Origin: Dissophora ornata
Lineage: Eukaryota > Mortierellomycota > Mortierellomycetes > Mortierellales > Mortierellaceae
Length of the DNA: 34,368 nt
Reading direction: 5' to 3'
Assembly: GCA_025201705.1 (NCBI GenBank)
Contig: MU616884.1
Location: 1-34,368, forward strand
Shown: positions 1-10,800 of the stretch, one piece after another
How the letters are laid out: each line of letters begins with the position of its first letter
How positions within the stretch are numbered: the stretch's first letter is position 1
Made by a program: the position numbers and the translations under genes
Notes under the pieces: model-generated
Databases searched by the model: none
Told to the model about the DNA's origin: nothing
Seen by the model: the letters and a program-made list of their open reading frames with translations, nothing else

Positions 1-193
1 TCCTTGCTCACCTTGCAACACAGCAATTTTTGTGTGTGACTGGAGAGAAATTGTTTGAAATGTTTACATTCAGCACACAAGCCACTAGAAAGCAAAAAAG
101 AGGGCATGCACTCTACCCGCATCAGCCCAACGTCCCCTCTCATAGCATCGCTCATTTCTCTCCGTAATACATTCATATAAATCACACCGCCAA
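1..193 (+). promoter_or_regulatory. Upstream region of RCL1
   Basis: This short AT-rich stretch precedes the RCL1 start codon. A TATAAA lies at 176-181, only 13 nt before the ATG, so it is too close to serve a normal leader for this start. It may be chance. A pyrimidine-rich patch at about 132-162 could be the promoter block. The window begins here, so the rest of the promoter is not visible. Confidence 0.35.
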
Positions 194-2254
194 ATGTCAA
201 AAATAGTCAAGCTTGAGGGCCACAATTACTTCCGCCAGCGGCTAGTCCTTGCGACGCTGTCAGGAAAGATCTTGAAGATTGAAAAGATTCGCTCCAACGA
301 TGCCAACCCTGGTCTCAGAGGCAAGTTTTCAGCTTCCCCCCCCCCCCCCCCCCCCCTCAGGCCCTTTTTTTTCTTTCCCTCAGCCTTCCAACATGGACAA
401 ACCTACGGCTAAAAAGCTCCTTTGGGCCATTTGATCGACAGAGTGAACACAAAAACTAACCTTTCGTTGCTTTGATGTTGTTAGATTTCGAGGCTAGTTT
501 TCTGAGGTTGTTGGAGAAGGTCACCAACGGAGCAACAATTGAGATCAGCTACACAGGTACAATTCAGTGGGAGATAAAAGTCGTCAGGAGATCCAATGGA
601 CTACGCCACATTAGTTGCTTAAAGGACTACATGGGAACCCGCGAAAAGACAACTTTTTCGAAATCTGCTGCTGACCTCCTACCACCACCCAACCTTGCAA
701 TTTGATCAACCTATACACAGGTACCTCAATCGTCTACAAGCCAGGTGTGATCATTGGAGGAAAAGTGTACCACGATTGCGGAACCTCCAGAGCCGTTGGA
801 TATTTCCTGGAACCGTTAATTGCCCTTGGACCCTTTTCCAAGACTCCCATGAATGTCACTTTGAACGGAATCACAAACGACAATGTCGATATTTCCGTAA
901 GTGACCTTTTCTCTTTAACTGCATCCGGAAAGCGACTACGGGGGGAAAAAAAACAACACGGATCCAGGATGTTTGAGAGGAGGACGAAGAAGCCAGATGG
1001 ACGAGATACTATCGTGAGCCATTTAGGATTTTCCAGACGCGACAATAGGTGGCACCAGGAAGAAGAAGCGTTTCAAGGAAACTTTGCGGGTCTAGGATAG
1101 TGGCACAACAGCAGATCGGAAATGTAACAAAGTACCTCCGGTCCCATGTTTTACAAATTAGGTTGATACCATACGTACCGTCCTGCTCCCTCAGTTGAAG
1201 AAGTTTGGTATTGAAGAAGGACTGGAACTCGATGTAAGTAGATCAGGAGAAAAATCGCTCGACTCAATTAACTGAAAAAAGTAGCGCAAAGTAGGAATTA
1301 CCGACTACTCTGGATATTAATAACGCCACTGCGTTATGACGTTGAAAAAATAGATCCCTAACCGCGGAGCACCACCAAACGGAGGCGGAAGGGTCACGTT
1401 CAGATGCCCTATCGTCCGCACATTGAAGCCCATTCAATTCACAGACGAGGGCCGCATTAAGAGGATTCGTGGTGTTGCGTAAGTACACTTGTCTTGTCTT
1501 GTCTGTACCTGGGAGCGCGTGTAATTAGTATTGGTCATTATTTTTAAGGCGTAATCCTAAAACCTCGATTTGTGTTCAATCTTTATTTTATCAGTTACTG
1601 CACGCGTGTAGCACCGCAGTTTTCAAACCGTATGGTCGATTCTGCAAGAGGTGTGCTTGATTACGTGAACGACATCAACATTGCGGCAGTACATTACCAA
1701 GGCGACAAATCGGGACTTTCACCAGGATTCGCAATCTCATTATTGGCAAAGACGACAACCTCTGCATTTTATTCCGCAGAACTCGCGGGAGGAGCTGGCC
1801 AGGCACCCGAGGATATTGGACTACAGGCCGCACGCATGTTGTTGTCGGAGATTCGTAAGGGAGGATGCGTGGACTCGATCTCGCAGACGTTGGTGTTGTT
1901 GATGATGGTCTTAGGGCCCAACGACGTCAGTAAAGTCCGTGTTGGCGAGTTGACACCTTTCACGTAAGAACCCTAATTTTTATCACGTTCCTTTGTGTGT
2001 GTGTGTTCTTATTTTATTTTTTTTTTGTTGGCGATGGCCGTCTTGCTAATTACTTTTATTTTACTTTGATTCTTTGTCCGCTTTACAAACATAGAATTCA
2101 ATACCTGCGCGACTTGCAAGACTTTTTCGGATCAACGTTCAAGATCACACAGGAGACGGACAAGGACAAGGTTGTTGTCGGCGCAGCGCCCGATACGCTA
2201 ATCATGACGTGTGTTGGAATTGGCTATGTCAACACCAACAAGAAGACCACGTAA
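194..2254 (+). CDS. RCL1: RNA 3'-terminal phosphate cyclase-like protein Rcl1 (18S rRNA processing), seven exons
   Basis: Rcl1 is a nucleolar partner of the GTPase Bms1 in the 90S pre-ribosome (SSU processome). It is needed for early pre-18S cleavages and lacks the cyclase activity of RtcA. My exon model is 194-320, 485-556, 721-896, 1162-1233, 1354-1478, 1595-1963 and 2095-2254, which gives 1101 nt and 366 aa, the normal family length (about 367 aa). Family-typical blocks read through every junction: EGHNYFRQRL near the N-terminus, SYTGT, GGKVYHDC, RGAPPNGGGRV, LKPIQFTDEGRIKRIRG, RMVDSAR, SPGFAISLLAKTT, EDIG, RKGGCVDSISQ and VLMTC-like LIMTCVGIGY near the end. Intron 1 has a GC donor (GCAAGT at 321); the other introns are GT-AG. 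The exon 5 acceptor at 1353 (AAATAG) is set by the frame because the TAG would otherwise be an in-frame stop. The exon junctions were deduced by protein similarity from memory and by phase; all phases agree. Confidence 0.95.
336..356 (+). repeat. 21-nt poly-C tract in RCL1 intron 1
   Basis: A run of 21 cytosines lies 15 nt after the GC donor of RCL1 intron 1. It is followed directly by CTCAG and then by a second pyrimidine tract and another CTCAG, so it looks like a strong polypyrimidine tract placed before decoy acceptors. The exact length is likely to vary between reads and strains. Confidence 0.9.
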
Positions 2255-2259
2255 AAAAT

Positions 2260-2270
2260 AATAAAATAAA
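2260..2270 (+). terminator. RCL1 poly(A) signals
   Basis: Two overlapping AATAAA hexamers begin 6 nt after the RCL1 stop codon. This is the likely cleavage and polyadenylation signal; the 3' UTR would be very short. Confidence 0.6.
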
Positions 2271-3268
2271 GAGGAATAGACCGGTACACATGACGTAAAA
2301 ATAACGCGTTCAGAAATATCACGTACAATACGTACGCACTACCTACATGCTGAGCAAAGAAAAAAAAAGATTTTGCCTGAGAACCCTCTTGTACAATCAA
2401 AACATGAAAACATGACGGGTGACGGCAAAAACTCAAAGCACGACCCTTTTCTCTGCGCATAATTCTTTTTTTATCTTTCTTCGATCTATAACGCTCTGGG
2501 TGCCATGGTCTTTCTCTCGTCTTTTCGGAAGCGAAGCAATATGGCCCATCATGCAATGCACTGTGTGAAGGAGAGGGTTGTCCTTGATGGTCCCTAAATA
2601 AAAAGAACTATCTTTCTGGTCTGTTCATATCCTGAACAAAAAAAGAAACGTGGAAAGGGCTCTGAACCTCTGTCTGCAGATGGAGAGCATCGAGCAAAAA
2701 ATAACAGGAGAGCACCAAAAAAAAACAAGCACTCGGGTGATATAGTTCTTCATATTTGTTCCGGCAAAATATTCCATACGCGCGCTGAGTACAAAGTTCC
2801 CATATCCACTGAACCGAGATTTGAAGATCACGATGTGGGCTAGCTTGGCTGTGGATGGAAACTTGAAATAAGAGTTAAAACAACACCCTCGAGAGGTCCA
2901 GAGAGAGGGGTACGGTGTCTCAGATTGGAGCCATGCAGACAAAACAACTGTATTACGGTCGAGAAACGTTCTTGAGTCTCAAAAACCACATGTAATCGAG
3001 TAGGAAACACTTGGACTTTGGGGTCGGGTATTTCAGAGCACGTCAACAACCTGCATTGCTCTACCCTGGGAAGAGGGAAGAGGGAGGCGAGAACGGCGAG
3101 AACGGCGCCCACCAACGGCCGCCGCGAGCATGGAGGCGTAAATTTTTTTTACTCGTACGTGGCCGAATAAAATGTTGAAAGCATATGATTGTTTCGCGTT
3201 CTATAAGCGGCTGGATGGTCCCGAACATTCCATCCCTGGCTTTATCGATTCGTCGAGAACAAACATGT

Positions 3269-3302
3269 AGAGGAGGGAGAGGAGGGAGAGGAGGGAGAGG
3301 AG
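3269..3302. repeat. 9-nt purine tandem repeat (AGGAGGGAG)n
   Basis: About 3.7 copies of the unit AGGAGGGAG follow each other without mismatch. The strand carries three GGG and several GG runs, so it could form a weak G-quadruplex. A related GA-rich patch with GGCGAGAAC repeated twice lies at about 3088-3108. Confidence 0.85.
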
Positions 3303-4251
3303 TAAGTACGCATTTTAAACATGGATTGCCATGGCAGTAACACTTCACGTAGACAATAACTAGAAAAAACGCGTAAAACACTTCCTTCATGCGCCTTTTC
3401 TTTTACTGTTTATGAATCTACTGCGCCGTTCCAGGTGATGACACCGAACGACGAATAAACAAACACTTGCGCGGACAAGAAAATACTGATATGCACACGC
3501 TTACACCCTGCTTGAGGTTTTGCAGAGAGACAGGCCAGAACCTGCAAGAGACCAGACGACGGACCGCTGCCAGAATATGAAACACAGCAGCAAGCGAAAT
3601 TTAAAAAAAAAAATTCAGTGGAACGTCAAACGACAACCGGCTGAACGCCGTAATGTGGGAGGTATAGTAAGTACAAATGCGCACACCTTTGCAGTGCTTC
3701 CCCTTCCTACCTTTCTGCTGTTCAGTCGACCTTTGAGAGGACCGCCAAGTGTGGTCATGTCCATGTTCAACCGACATCACTTCGTGCAAGTCATCAGCGC
3801 CGCTTTGCCCCAACAACACACTCCTGCTGAGCGTATAATGCGGGTTTACACGACTCTTCTGCACCCAGCCCTTCGCGTCGCCTTCTTAGGGAACGGCGAT
3901 TCTTCACTTCTGTAATACAGCGCGGTCGAGCAATTACAACAGACGGTCGATGCAGGACGTAGCAATGTAGCCTTAGCTGGCAAGACTAGAAATGATGTGG
4001 AGCGATGCATGGACGGATCCTTTGAAGAGTGCAAGATCAATAGTCTAAAATGTAGCATCCGCATTTCAATGAATAGCGCATGATAAATGAATCCTGTTGG
4101 AAAGGGAGCGTCCTCTCTTGGCCATCGATAGAGGAATCATGACGACAAATCTAACCGCCAGCACGTAAAGTTATACTTTTGCAGCTCTTTTCATTTCGCG
4201 GAGGCTGACTTCGCAGGCGCTATTTATGATTAACTGCAAGTAAGCAAAGTT

Positions 4252-4359
4252 TTGTCAAATGCGGCTCGAAGCAAGTCGAGAGCCAGAGGTGCCGCAAAGG
4301 TCTTGAAAACGATGAGGGACGACAACATGTTAGTTGACTTGGCTCTTGACAAACCAAGT
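4252..4359 (+). other. Orphan exon-like open segment
   Basis: Between a pyrimidine/TG-rich lead (GTTTTG) and a possible donor (AAGTGAGA at about 4358) there is an open, basic segment reading as SNAARSKSRARGAAKVLK followed by TMRDDNMLVDLALDKPS. It has no ATG at its 5' end in frame. A donor-like CAAGTAAGC sits just upstream at about 4238-4246. It could be one exon of a small gene or chance. I could not join it to any other coding segment. Confidence 0.2.
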
Positions 4360-5653
4360 GAGAGAAAGAGGAGAGGAGGGACAGGTTCAGCTGACACTTG
4401 TAGTCTGGGAGATTCCGCTACTCCTCATCTCCCTCCCTCTGCTCTTTTTTCTCTCGTTGTCTAGTCCTACACTATCTCTGCCTTCGTTAATCTTCTCGTC
4501 CTCCTGATTATTTAGGTGACTCAAAAGAAAGGACAACACCCCAACCAGCCAACCAACTTCCGCCAGGACTGATGATCGTAATAAAAAACCTTGGCTTTTT
4601 TACGAAGAATCAAGTAATAAAGAGATCCCAAAAAAAGGGAATAGTGATTACTGGCCCGAGTTGCAACAAATGCTAGTTGCTGAAAAGGCAGGAGAGGGCT
4701 TTGGCGCAGTGAACATGCGCACTTCCTGGACTTATAAAGAGGTGTTGAGTTGTTGATACTGTTGTTGTTCGAGCGGCGTTTTGCTTCTATGGCTTTTCTT
4801 TTTTCTTTTTCTGGGCTGCGCTTTGCAGTCAGTGGCAGCACTCGTCACCATGCTGGCCTCTTAGCACAGCAGAATCTGGCCCTCCTCCTTACATCCGCGA
4901 GGTGTAAGGCAACTAAACAGCAACCGTTTTTGGCAATGAAAGGAACTATCGAGGGAGTTTTTCTTGGGCTTTGAACGGGACCCCCGGTCCCGGTGGGTTC
5001 ATTATCTCCAAGTAGCAACGAGTAGAAGAATCGGGGTGTGCCGTTGAAGGGGAGCAGCCAAGGGTGAGTCTTGAAGCATCTTAGGGGAGGAGGACGTGCT
5101 CAGGTGGAGGACTGAAGAGGATCCTCAATAGTGTCAAGTACTCTCCCTCTATCCGCTTTTCCAGCAATGTTGGTAACGGGGATGCAGCTGGAGTTGCTAT
5201 CGACGGATATAGACTTTGTTTCATTTCAAGGTCCTTGGCATTTACAGAGGATCATGGACGGGTTCCCGTCAGGTGAAGAGATGTTCAGAAGGTTTGCCGG
5301 TAGCGGGGATGACGCTGGGTGTGAGGATAGGAGCGCAGTGCTAAGCGTAGTCGTGGCAAGTGCGGTAGGGATGGTATCGTAAGGTTCTTTCTGCATTGCG
5401 GGGGACAAAGCAGGGACCAGGGTGTATGTTGGACCGGGGGGAAGGGCTGGTGGTGTTGGTTGGGTTGCGGTGGATACCTGGATGGTGCGAGAGTGAACGG
5501 AGTGGGAGTATAGCTGGGTGAGTGGAAGACCCCTCAGCAGTGATTTGTACAACGATGGTGGCAGTGTCTCGAACGTTGTGCGATGCCATGGGGCGGCAAC
5601 GAGTCCTGGAGAGGCAGGGCTGCGAGTTGCAGGCAAGGAGTGGCGTAGCCGTG

Positions 5654-5661
5654 TATAAAAA
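5654..5661 (+). promoter_or_regulatory. TATA box and CT-rich initiator
   Basis: GTGTATAAAAAGGG is followed within about 30-60 nt by a dense CT block (about 5682-5718), the usual layout of a fungal core promoter. The nearest downstream coding start on this strand is 7816. The intervening DNA has good splice-site candidates, so this may be the distal promoter of that gene. Confidence 0.5.
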
Positions 5662-5689
5662 GGGACCTCGCGACGGTGGCAGTTCTTCC

Positions 5690-7815
5690 TTCTTCCTCTC
5701 TTCTCCTCTCTTTGCTCCATTTCCGCACTTCCATTTCCCGAAATTTGATTCGCCCCAAGATTTTAGTTTACTCCCTCGTCACGACCCAGCTCGATTGAAA
5801 AGCCCGTATTGTATATTCAAACAAATATATTATCATATTGTTTTTCAGTTGGCACTTCCATATACATCCACAGATACACACGATCGTTGTCGCCAAGAGT
5901 CTCGTCCAAGGTAAGATATCGAGCAGCAGCGGCTAGCGCAGAGGGCTACGCTCCTTCTTGTCGCCCTCCGTCGATAACCACATAGAGTTCATAAAAGGGT
6001 GTTAATACACATTCGCTCACACGCACGCACACACACACACCGTGGTGGGCCTGCCAGCCCCGATGGACTTGCCTGTTCATGATTATTTTTTACGTGTTGT
6101 TGCTCACTCCGATGATGGCTGTACTCCTATACTGACCCGCAGGCTTCTCGCAACCCCCCTAGATTCAGTCAGCCAAGCGCAAAGGCACTTAAAAGGAGTT
6201 CCTTGTTCCTCTTCCGTATTCCGCTTCTGCCGCATCCATCCTCTCTGCTTGACGCTCCTTAGCCTATATACATCGCCCTTTAACTCTTACATCACGCCAT
6301 CAAGCCATCGCCGTCCCCTCCTATCCAGCGTCAACCAGGCAAGTATTTCTTTATCCTTTATTCATCCTTTCATTAGCAATGATACTTCATGATACATCAA
6401 AGGCTTGTTTAGTGTATTCCAGTACAACTGGCAGGTGCTTGTTTTAGCGATCATCGGTTGCATAGTGTGAAAAATAGTGGCGAAAGGTGAGGAGTCAACG
6501 GACGCTTCACATGCTAATAGCATTAGTCGGTCATCTCCTAAGCATGTTTGCAAGGCAGCACTGTTTGGATGAATCGTTGCCATCTTTGCCTGATGCTTCA
6601 GAAGCGGTGCCAGTGCTAAGCAGCCACCCAAAGGCGCTGTTCTCGGCTGGGAGTGTTTTTCTTTTTTTTTATGCTTCATGTGAAATCTACGGGGTGATGC
6701 AGAGTCGTGTAGGAGACATGGTATCTGTCAGGACAGTTCTGTGATAGAAGAGCAATGAAAGGGCCCTAACTGACATAGAGAGACTACTATGCATGAACGG
6801 TCTCCTGGGAACATTGTACTGGAAAGGGACGGTGTCTTTGACGCTTCCTCATGCCTTTCACAGACCGTAAACTCTCCCGCTATTCCCGCTCTTGCAAAAG
6901 AGAAGAAAATAGAATATTGCAGTGCCGTGCATAGTAGATCCGGTGCTTTGCTTTGGGGAGGGGCCTAGGAATACACCTGGGAATAGCTGTGACAAGGGGA
7001 TGGGCATCATTTTTACTGCGATGCGGTGAGCCGACTTCTTCCTTTGTGTTTTAGTATCTTGTGTTGTTTTGTCTGCCCTTGACGTGACCTTTGCTTTGCC
7101 TCGTTTTTTTTTGCTGTCGGTGTTCTGATGGTCATCAGCACAAACGTGTCTGTGCCGATTTGAGTTGATGTGCTAGCCCGTCGCATGGGTCATATCGTCG
7201 CAAACGATGCGCTAAAAAGTCGATTTTATGATTATCCCGTTTATTTACGCTGCCGTTTCCAGCATCTTCCATTGTCGCTGTCGATAGTACCCTCATTCTC
7301 GACACCGTCGACCTCTTTGAGATCCATCCCCAGGCGACTGGGATTCCGTAGGGCCACTCCGAGAAAAACACCCAGCTCCTTCTTGGCATATCCTCCCCTA
7401 GTCCTCCGTAAGTGCTTTCAAATAACAGGGAAAAGGAAATTCTGTTTTCCTGGGGGGATGAATATGACCCCTATCTTTGTGCGTGGATGATCATCTGGGG
7501 ACGAGGTCTAGGAGGACCCAGGGCGTTCGTGATGGTGTCTTGAGATGACCGTCGATTGCTGGCATAACCGCCCTTGCCACTCGGCACCCCTTTTGGTCAA
7601 AAACCAGCCCAGACACGACGAGCGCTGTCTACCGGGCTGGTTTTGCTTGGTCCAGCAATCAAAATGCCGCCATTATTCATCTCCCGCCCAGAACAAGTCG
7701 ACGATCGTCACTAAACCACATTTTCTACTGTTTCTCTTTGTCAAATGACCATCCATCTTCCTCTTCCATAGCCCTTTGCTCGATAACAGAGCAGCTCGTT
7801 TGAACAGAGTCCACC
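5690..7815 (+). other. Probable spliced 5' leader of the 7816 gene
   Basis: No protein gene is evident in this 2.1-kb stretch. Good splice signals are present: donor GTAAGA at 5911 with acceptor CCGCAG ending at 6142; a possible GC donor (CCAG then GCAAGT) at 6339; acceptor TTTCCAG ending at 7262; donor GTAAGT at 7408; and acceptor TTCCATAG ending at 7771, which is 44 nt before the ATG at 7816. A leader made of exons at roughly 5690-5910, 6143-6338, 7263-7407 and from 7772 is possible. The last intron (7408-7771) is the best supported. A second TATA-like CATAAAAGG at about 5990 could be an alternative promoter. Confidence 0.35.
7600..7644. repeat. Perfect 11-bp inverted repeat with inner 5-bp stem
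   Basis: The left arm AAAACCAGCCC (7600-7610) is perfectly complementary to GGGCTGGTTTT (7634-7644). Inside them AGACA (7611-7615) pairs with TGTCT (7626-7630), leaving a 10-nt loop and an ACC bulge. It lies inside the proposed last leader intron. It could be an intronic structured RNA, a splicing element or a small mobile-element remnant. No snoRNA boxes were identified with confidence. Confidence 0.7.
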
Positions 7816-10800
7816 ATGGAGCGGAACATCAGGCCAAACGCTTCGGGGTATAATCTGACGCAGGACCACCCTGGCTACGACCTGCCGGTCAGCAACATCG
7901 CGTACTACGTCTACCCTGAGGACACCCGCGCAGAGGGCGAGGCTGTTGCGCAGAGAGCGTTCCAGCGCATCGAGGACTCGTACGACGAGTATGAAAAACT
8001 CACAGATGTGTTCAAGGTCGAGTTCGATAGGCGGCAGCAACAGGTGAACGAGCGCAAGCAGCATGAGAAGCTGTTGAAGGAAGAGCGGCTGCGGCGGCAG
8101 AAGGAGGACCGGAAGAACAGGCGGCTCGGCAAGCCCAGCTCATCCGCCACCAACTGTAGTAAGACCCCGCAGCAACTCTCATCATCGTCATTATCATCAT
8201 ATCATCCCTACAGACATGCATCACAGCACGCATCAGCTGCAATCTCGCTCACGGACCCTGGGCGCGGACCATCATTGCACAGGACATTCAGCAGACACGG
8301 CCACGGCTACACGCAGGGATCGATCTTTGCCACCACCTCATCCGATTCTCATTCACATCCGCATCTTGGACAAGATCATCCACCACACCTCATCCATGCT
8401 ACATCTGCACCCGGCGAGCGGTCGCCGTCTAGCTCACCAATCCTTCCACTCACGCCCTCGCCGCAGCTTGGGACATCCGATGCTGCTCTCAGCTCGGTCG
8501 CGTCTGCCTCTGCTGCATCCTTCTCTACGTCATCGTCAGCATCAGCAACGCCCTTTTCAATCTCGGGGTCGGTGTCGTCTTTTGCTGCGTCCACATGTTC
8601 GGGAGCGCAGCCGCAGCAGCCGCAGCGCATACGCAAGAAACGCAAGCAGGCCATTCCAGTCCACCCGTCTGTAGTCGACCGCATCCCCGGCATCACTCTC
8701 AGGATCCAACCCGATGCGGAGCAGCATCTACAGGTCGAGATCCTCAAGAACGTGGACGACTATCGACCAATGCGGTCCACCATCAGAGAAAACGAACGAG
8801 AGATGGACTGTACTGTTGATCTGGACCCGAACGACGAACACATGGGCAGAATCTCTCTGGCGCATGATGAGAGCAGTATCGAAATTAATGGCCTGCAGTC
8901 ACCCACGCCGTTTCAGGCGAGGCAAGATCTGGACAAGGTCCGAGAGTCGATCAAGTCAGGCCGTCCCAGCTATTCGTTCCTTTCATCTACTTACAATCAG
9001 CAGTTTCTGGAGAGGGATGTCCATCACCTCCCGGAAAGTTCATCTATCCAGGACATGGATACGTTTGTTACCTCAGCTGCATCAAAGACTTCAGGGCTTC
9101 ACCAGCGTCAGAGCAGTTCCAGCAGCGGAAGGAGTTTGGATTTTTACGATCCGACAAGAGCCAGGTCCAGCACTGTCGATCATCCACAGCAGTCTCTTTC
9201 AACTTCTGCAACCTCGCTTACATGGCCACAACAGTACTACGATCCCTTTGGGATGCCACTGGCGCCGGAAGACCTCGAGGCAGCCAGAGCAGCAGCTTTG
9301 CCACTCTCCTGGGACAACTTTTCAACACGGGACTGTCAAGTCAACAAGGTTATTGGCAAGCACGACAAGGACTTTGAGCTGTTGGAGGAGCTGGTTCAGG
9401 AAACCATTGCCCGTCAGCACGCTGCTCAACTGGCTGCGGAGGAGAGCGATGACCAGAGTCAAGGGAAGCCTCGCCGTCGCCGCGGATCTCATCAACAGGA
9501 TCGAGAAGGCTCAGAGACGTCAGCTAGATCTACACCAGCGGCCACTTCGACAAAGTCGGCCAGTGGTCGCGGGTCTTTGAAAGCTAACAGTGGATCGAAG
9601 GCGTCTCTTGTGGTCACGTCACGAACTGCGGGCACACATGCTACGCGTGGTGGCGCTACGGGGTTGGTGCAGACTTATGACGACATCGAAAGGATCTTAA
9701 AAGAAAAACGACTTAAGAAACGCGAGGCGAGGAAGCGTCAGGAGAGCCTGGTGGCTGATGCATATCATGAGGATGAGCAGGACCACATGGAGCAACTTGA
9801 TCAAGACGAGGAAGGTGATGGCGAAGACCAGGGCACGCCCGGATTGAAGACTGAGGATGACCTCGAACCAGACGATCTCCTGGATACAGCCCCACAAAAG
9901 CAAATGTTGTCGCGCCGCAGAAAATCTCTATCTCTGTTTGCTACGAGGAATGACGATGGCCATGCTAAAAGGATACCACCATCAAAGTTGAGCTCTCAAC
10001 CCACATCACCACCTTCGCCACCTCACTCGCGACAAGTGACTCCGTCTATGGGCGAGTCCACCGTAACGTCGAGACGGTCGAGTATCTCATCGCATGTTCG
10101 ACATCAGACATATGTCAATGCGGCGCCAGGATCGGATACATCCGGCACTCCGCCCGCAACACCGACACGAGCGAATGCCCCTCTACCACCTTTGTTCTCG
10201 TTACCTCAGGAAGAATCACCGGTTTCAGGCGGAAGGACGCGCATGAGAAGTCGATCGGTCTCAATCTCGACTCCAATTATATCCATGGAGGGCAAGAATA
10301 AGAACAGCTTCTTTGATTCAGCTCTGGAGCAGATTGCGGCAAAACGCAGACAGAAACTTGCCAAGAAGAAGGCGGCTGCAGCCGCAGCCGCAGCCGCAGC
10401 CGCAGCTATGAAAGCGCCCGAACAGAGGAATGAGAGCAGCTACAGTACCCAAGAGACATCAGAGGCAAATTTAGAAGCCTCAGACGCTGTTGATCCGCAC
10501 GCTCTGGAGCGCGAATTGTACAGCCTCAGGTCTTCAGAAAGGGTCGATGCAAGCAAAGGCAACCTACCCAAGTCTTCAAAGTTTTTGCCAGGCCGCGTCC
10601 TACGCACGACACGTGCCAAGCCTCATGACCCTCTGTACCCTACGGACATGGCGACGGGAGTTTTGGGTCCGGGCATGCCTGCTTCTGTGCACGGAGTTGC
10701 TGAATGGGATCATCGTCCTAAAGACCAAAACGCCACCGGTGAGGATTTGGATGTGGAGTTGCTCGACCCGGACTGCACTTCGTGTCGGCTAGCGCTCAAT

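Larger units (their letters stand above)
2271..5640. other. 3.4-kb gene-poor interval
   Basis: I see no convincing gene here. Open frames are short, cross low-complexity DNA and lack family signatures. Features seen are A/T-rich stretches, a 9-nt GA repeat (3269-3302), a splice-like TATAGTAAGT at about 3664, an exon-like basic stretch at 4252-4359 and a small perfect hairpin at 4977-4991 (GGGACC, CCC loop, GGTCCC). The part from about 5130 to 5600 stays open on both strands but codes for compositionally biased, featureless peptides. It could hold a non-coding RNA or a lineage-specific small gene that cannot be recognised by eye. Confidence 0.5.

Noticed and set aside
3520..3915. Open frame with PLRGPPSVVMSMFNRHH and similar on the plus strand
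   Set aside because: It starts at a non-ATG codon and crosses an AT-rich run and splice-like signals (TATAGTAAGT, CTGTTCAG) whose phases do not agree. No family is recognised.
5226..5720. 164-codon minus-strand frame rich in Pro, Ser and Thr
   Set aside because: It runs antisense through the TATA box and CT block at 5654-5718 and has a biased composition with no domain. It is probably chance.
8216..8674. Arg/His-rich plus-strand frame inside the CxxC-cluster gene
   Set aside because: It is an out-of-frame shadow of the 1086-aa gene caused by its codon bias. The same applies to 8714-9580 and the minus-strand frames there.
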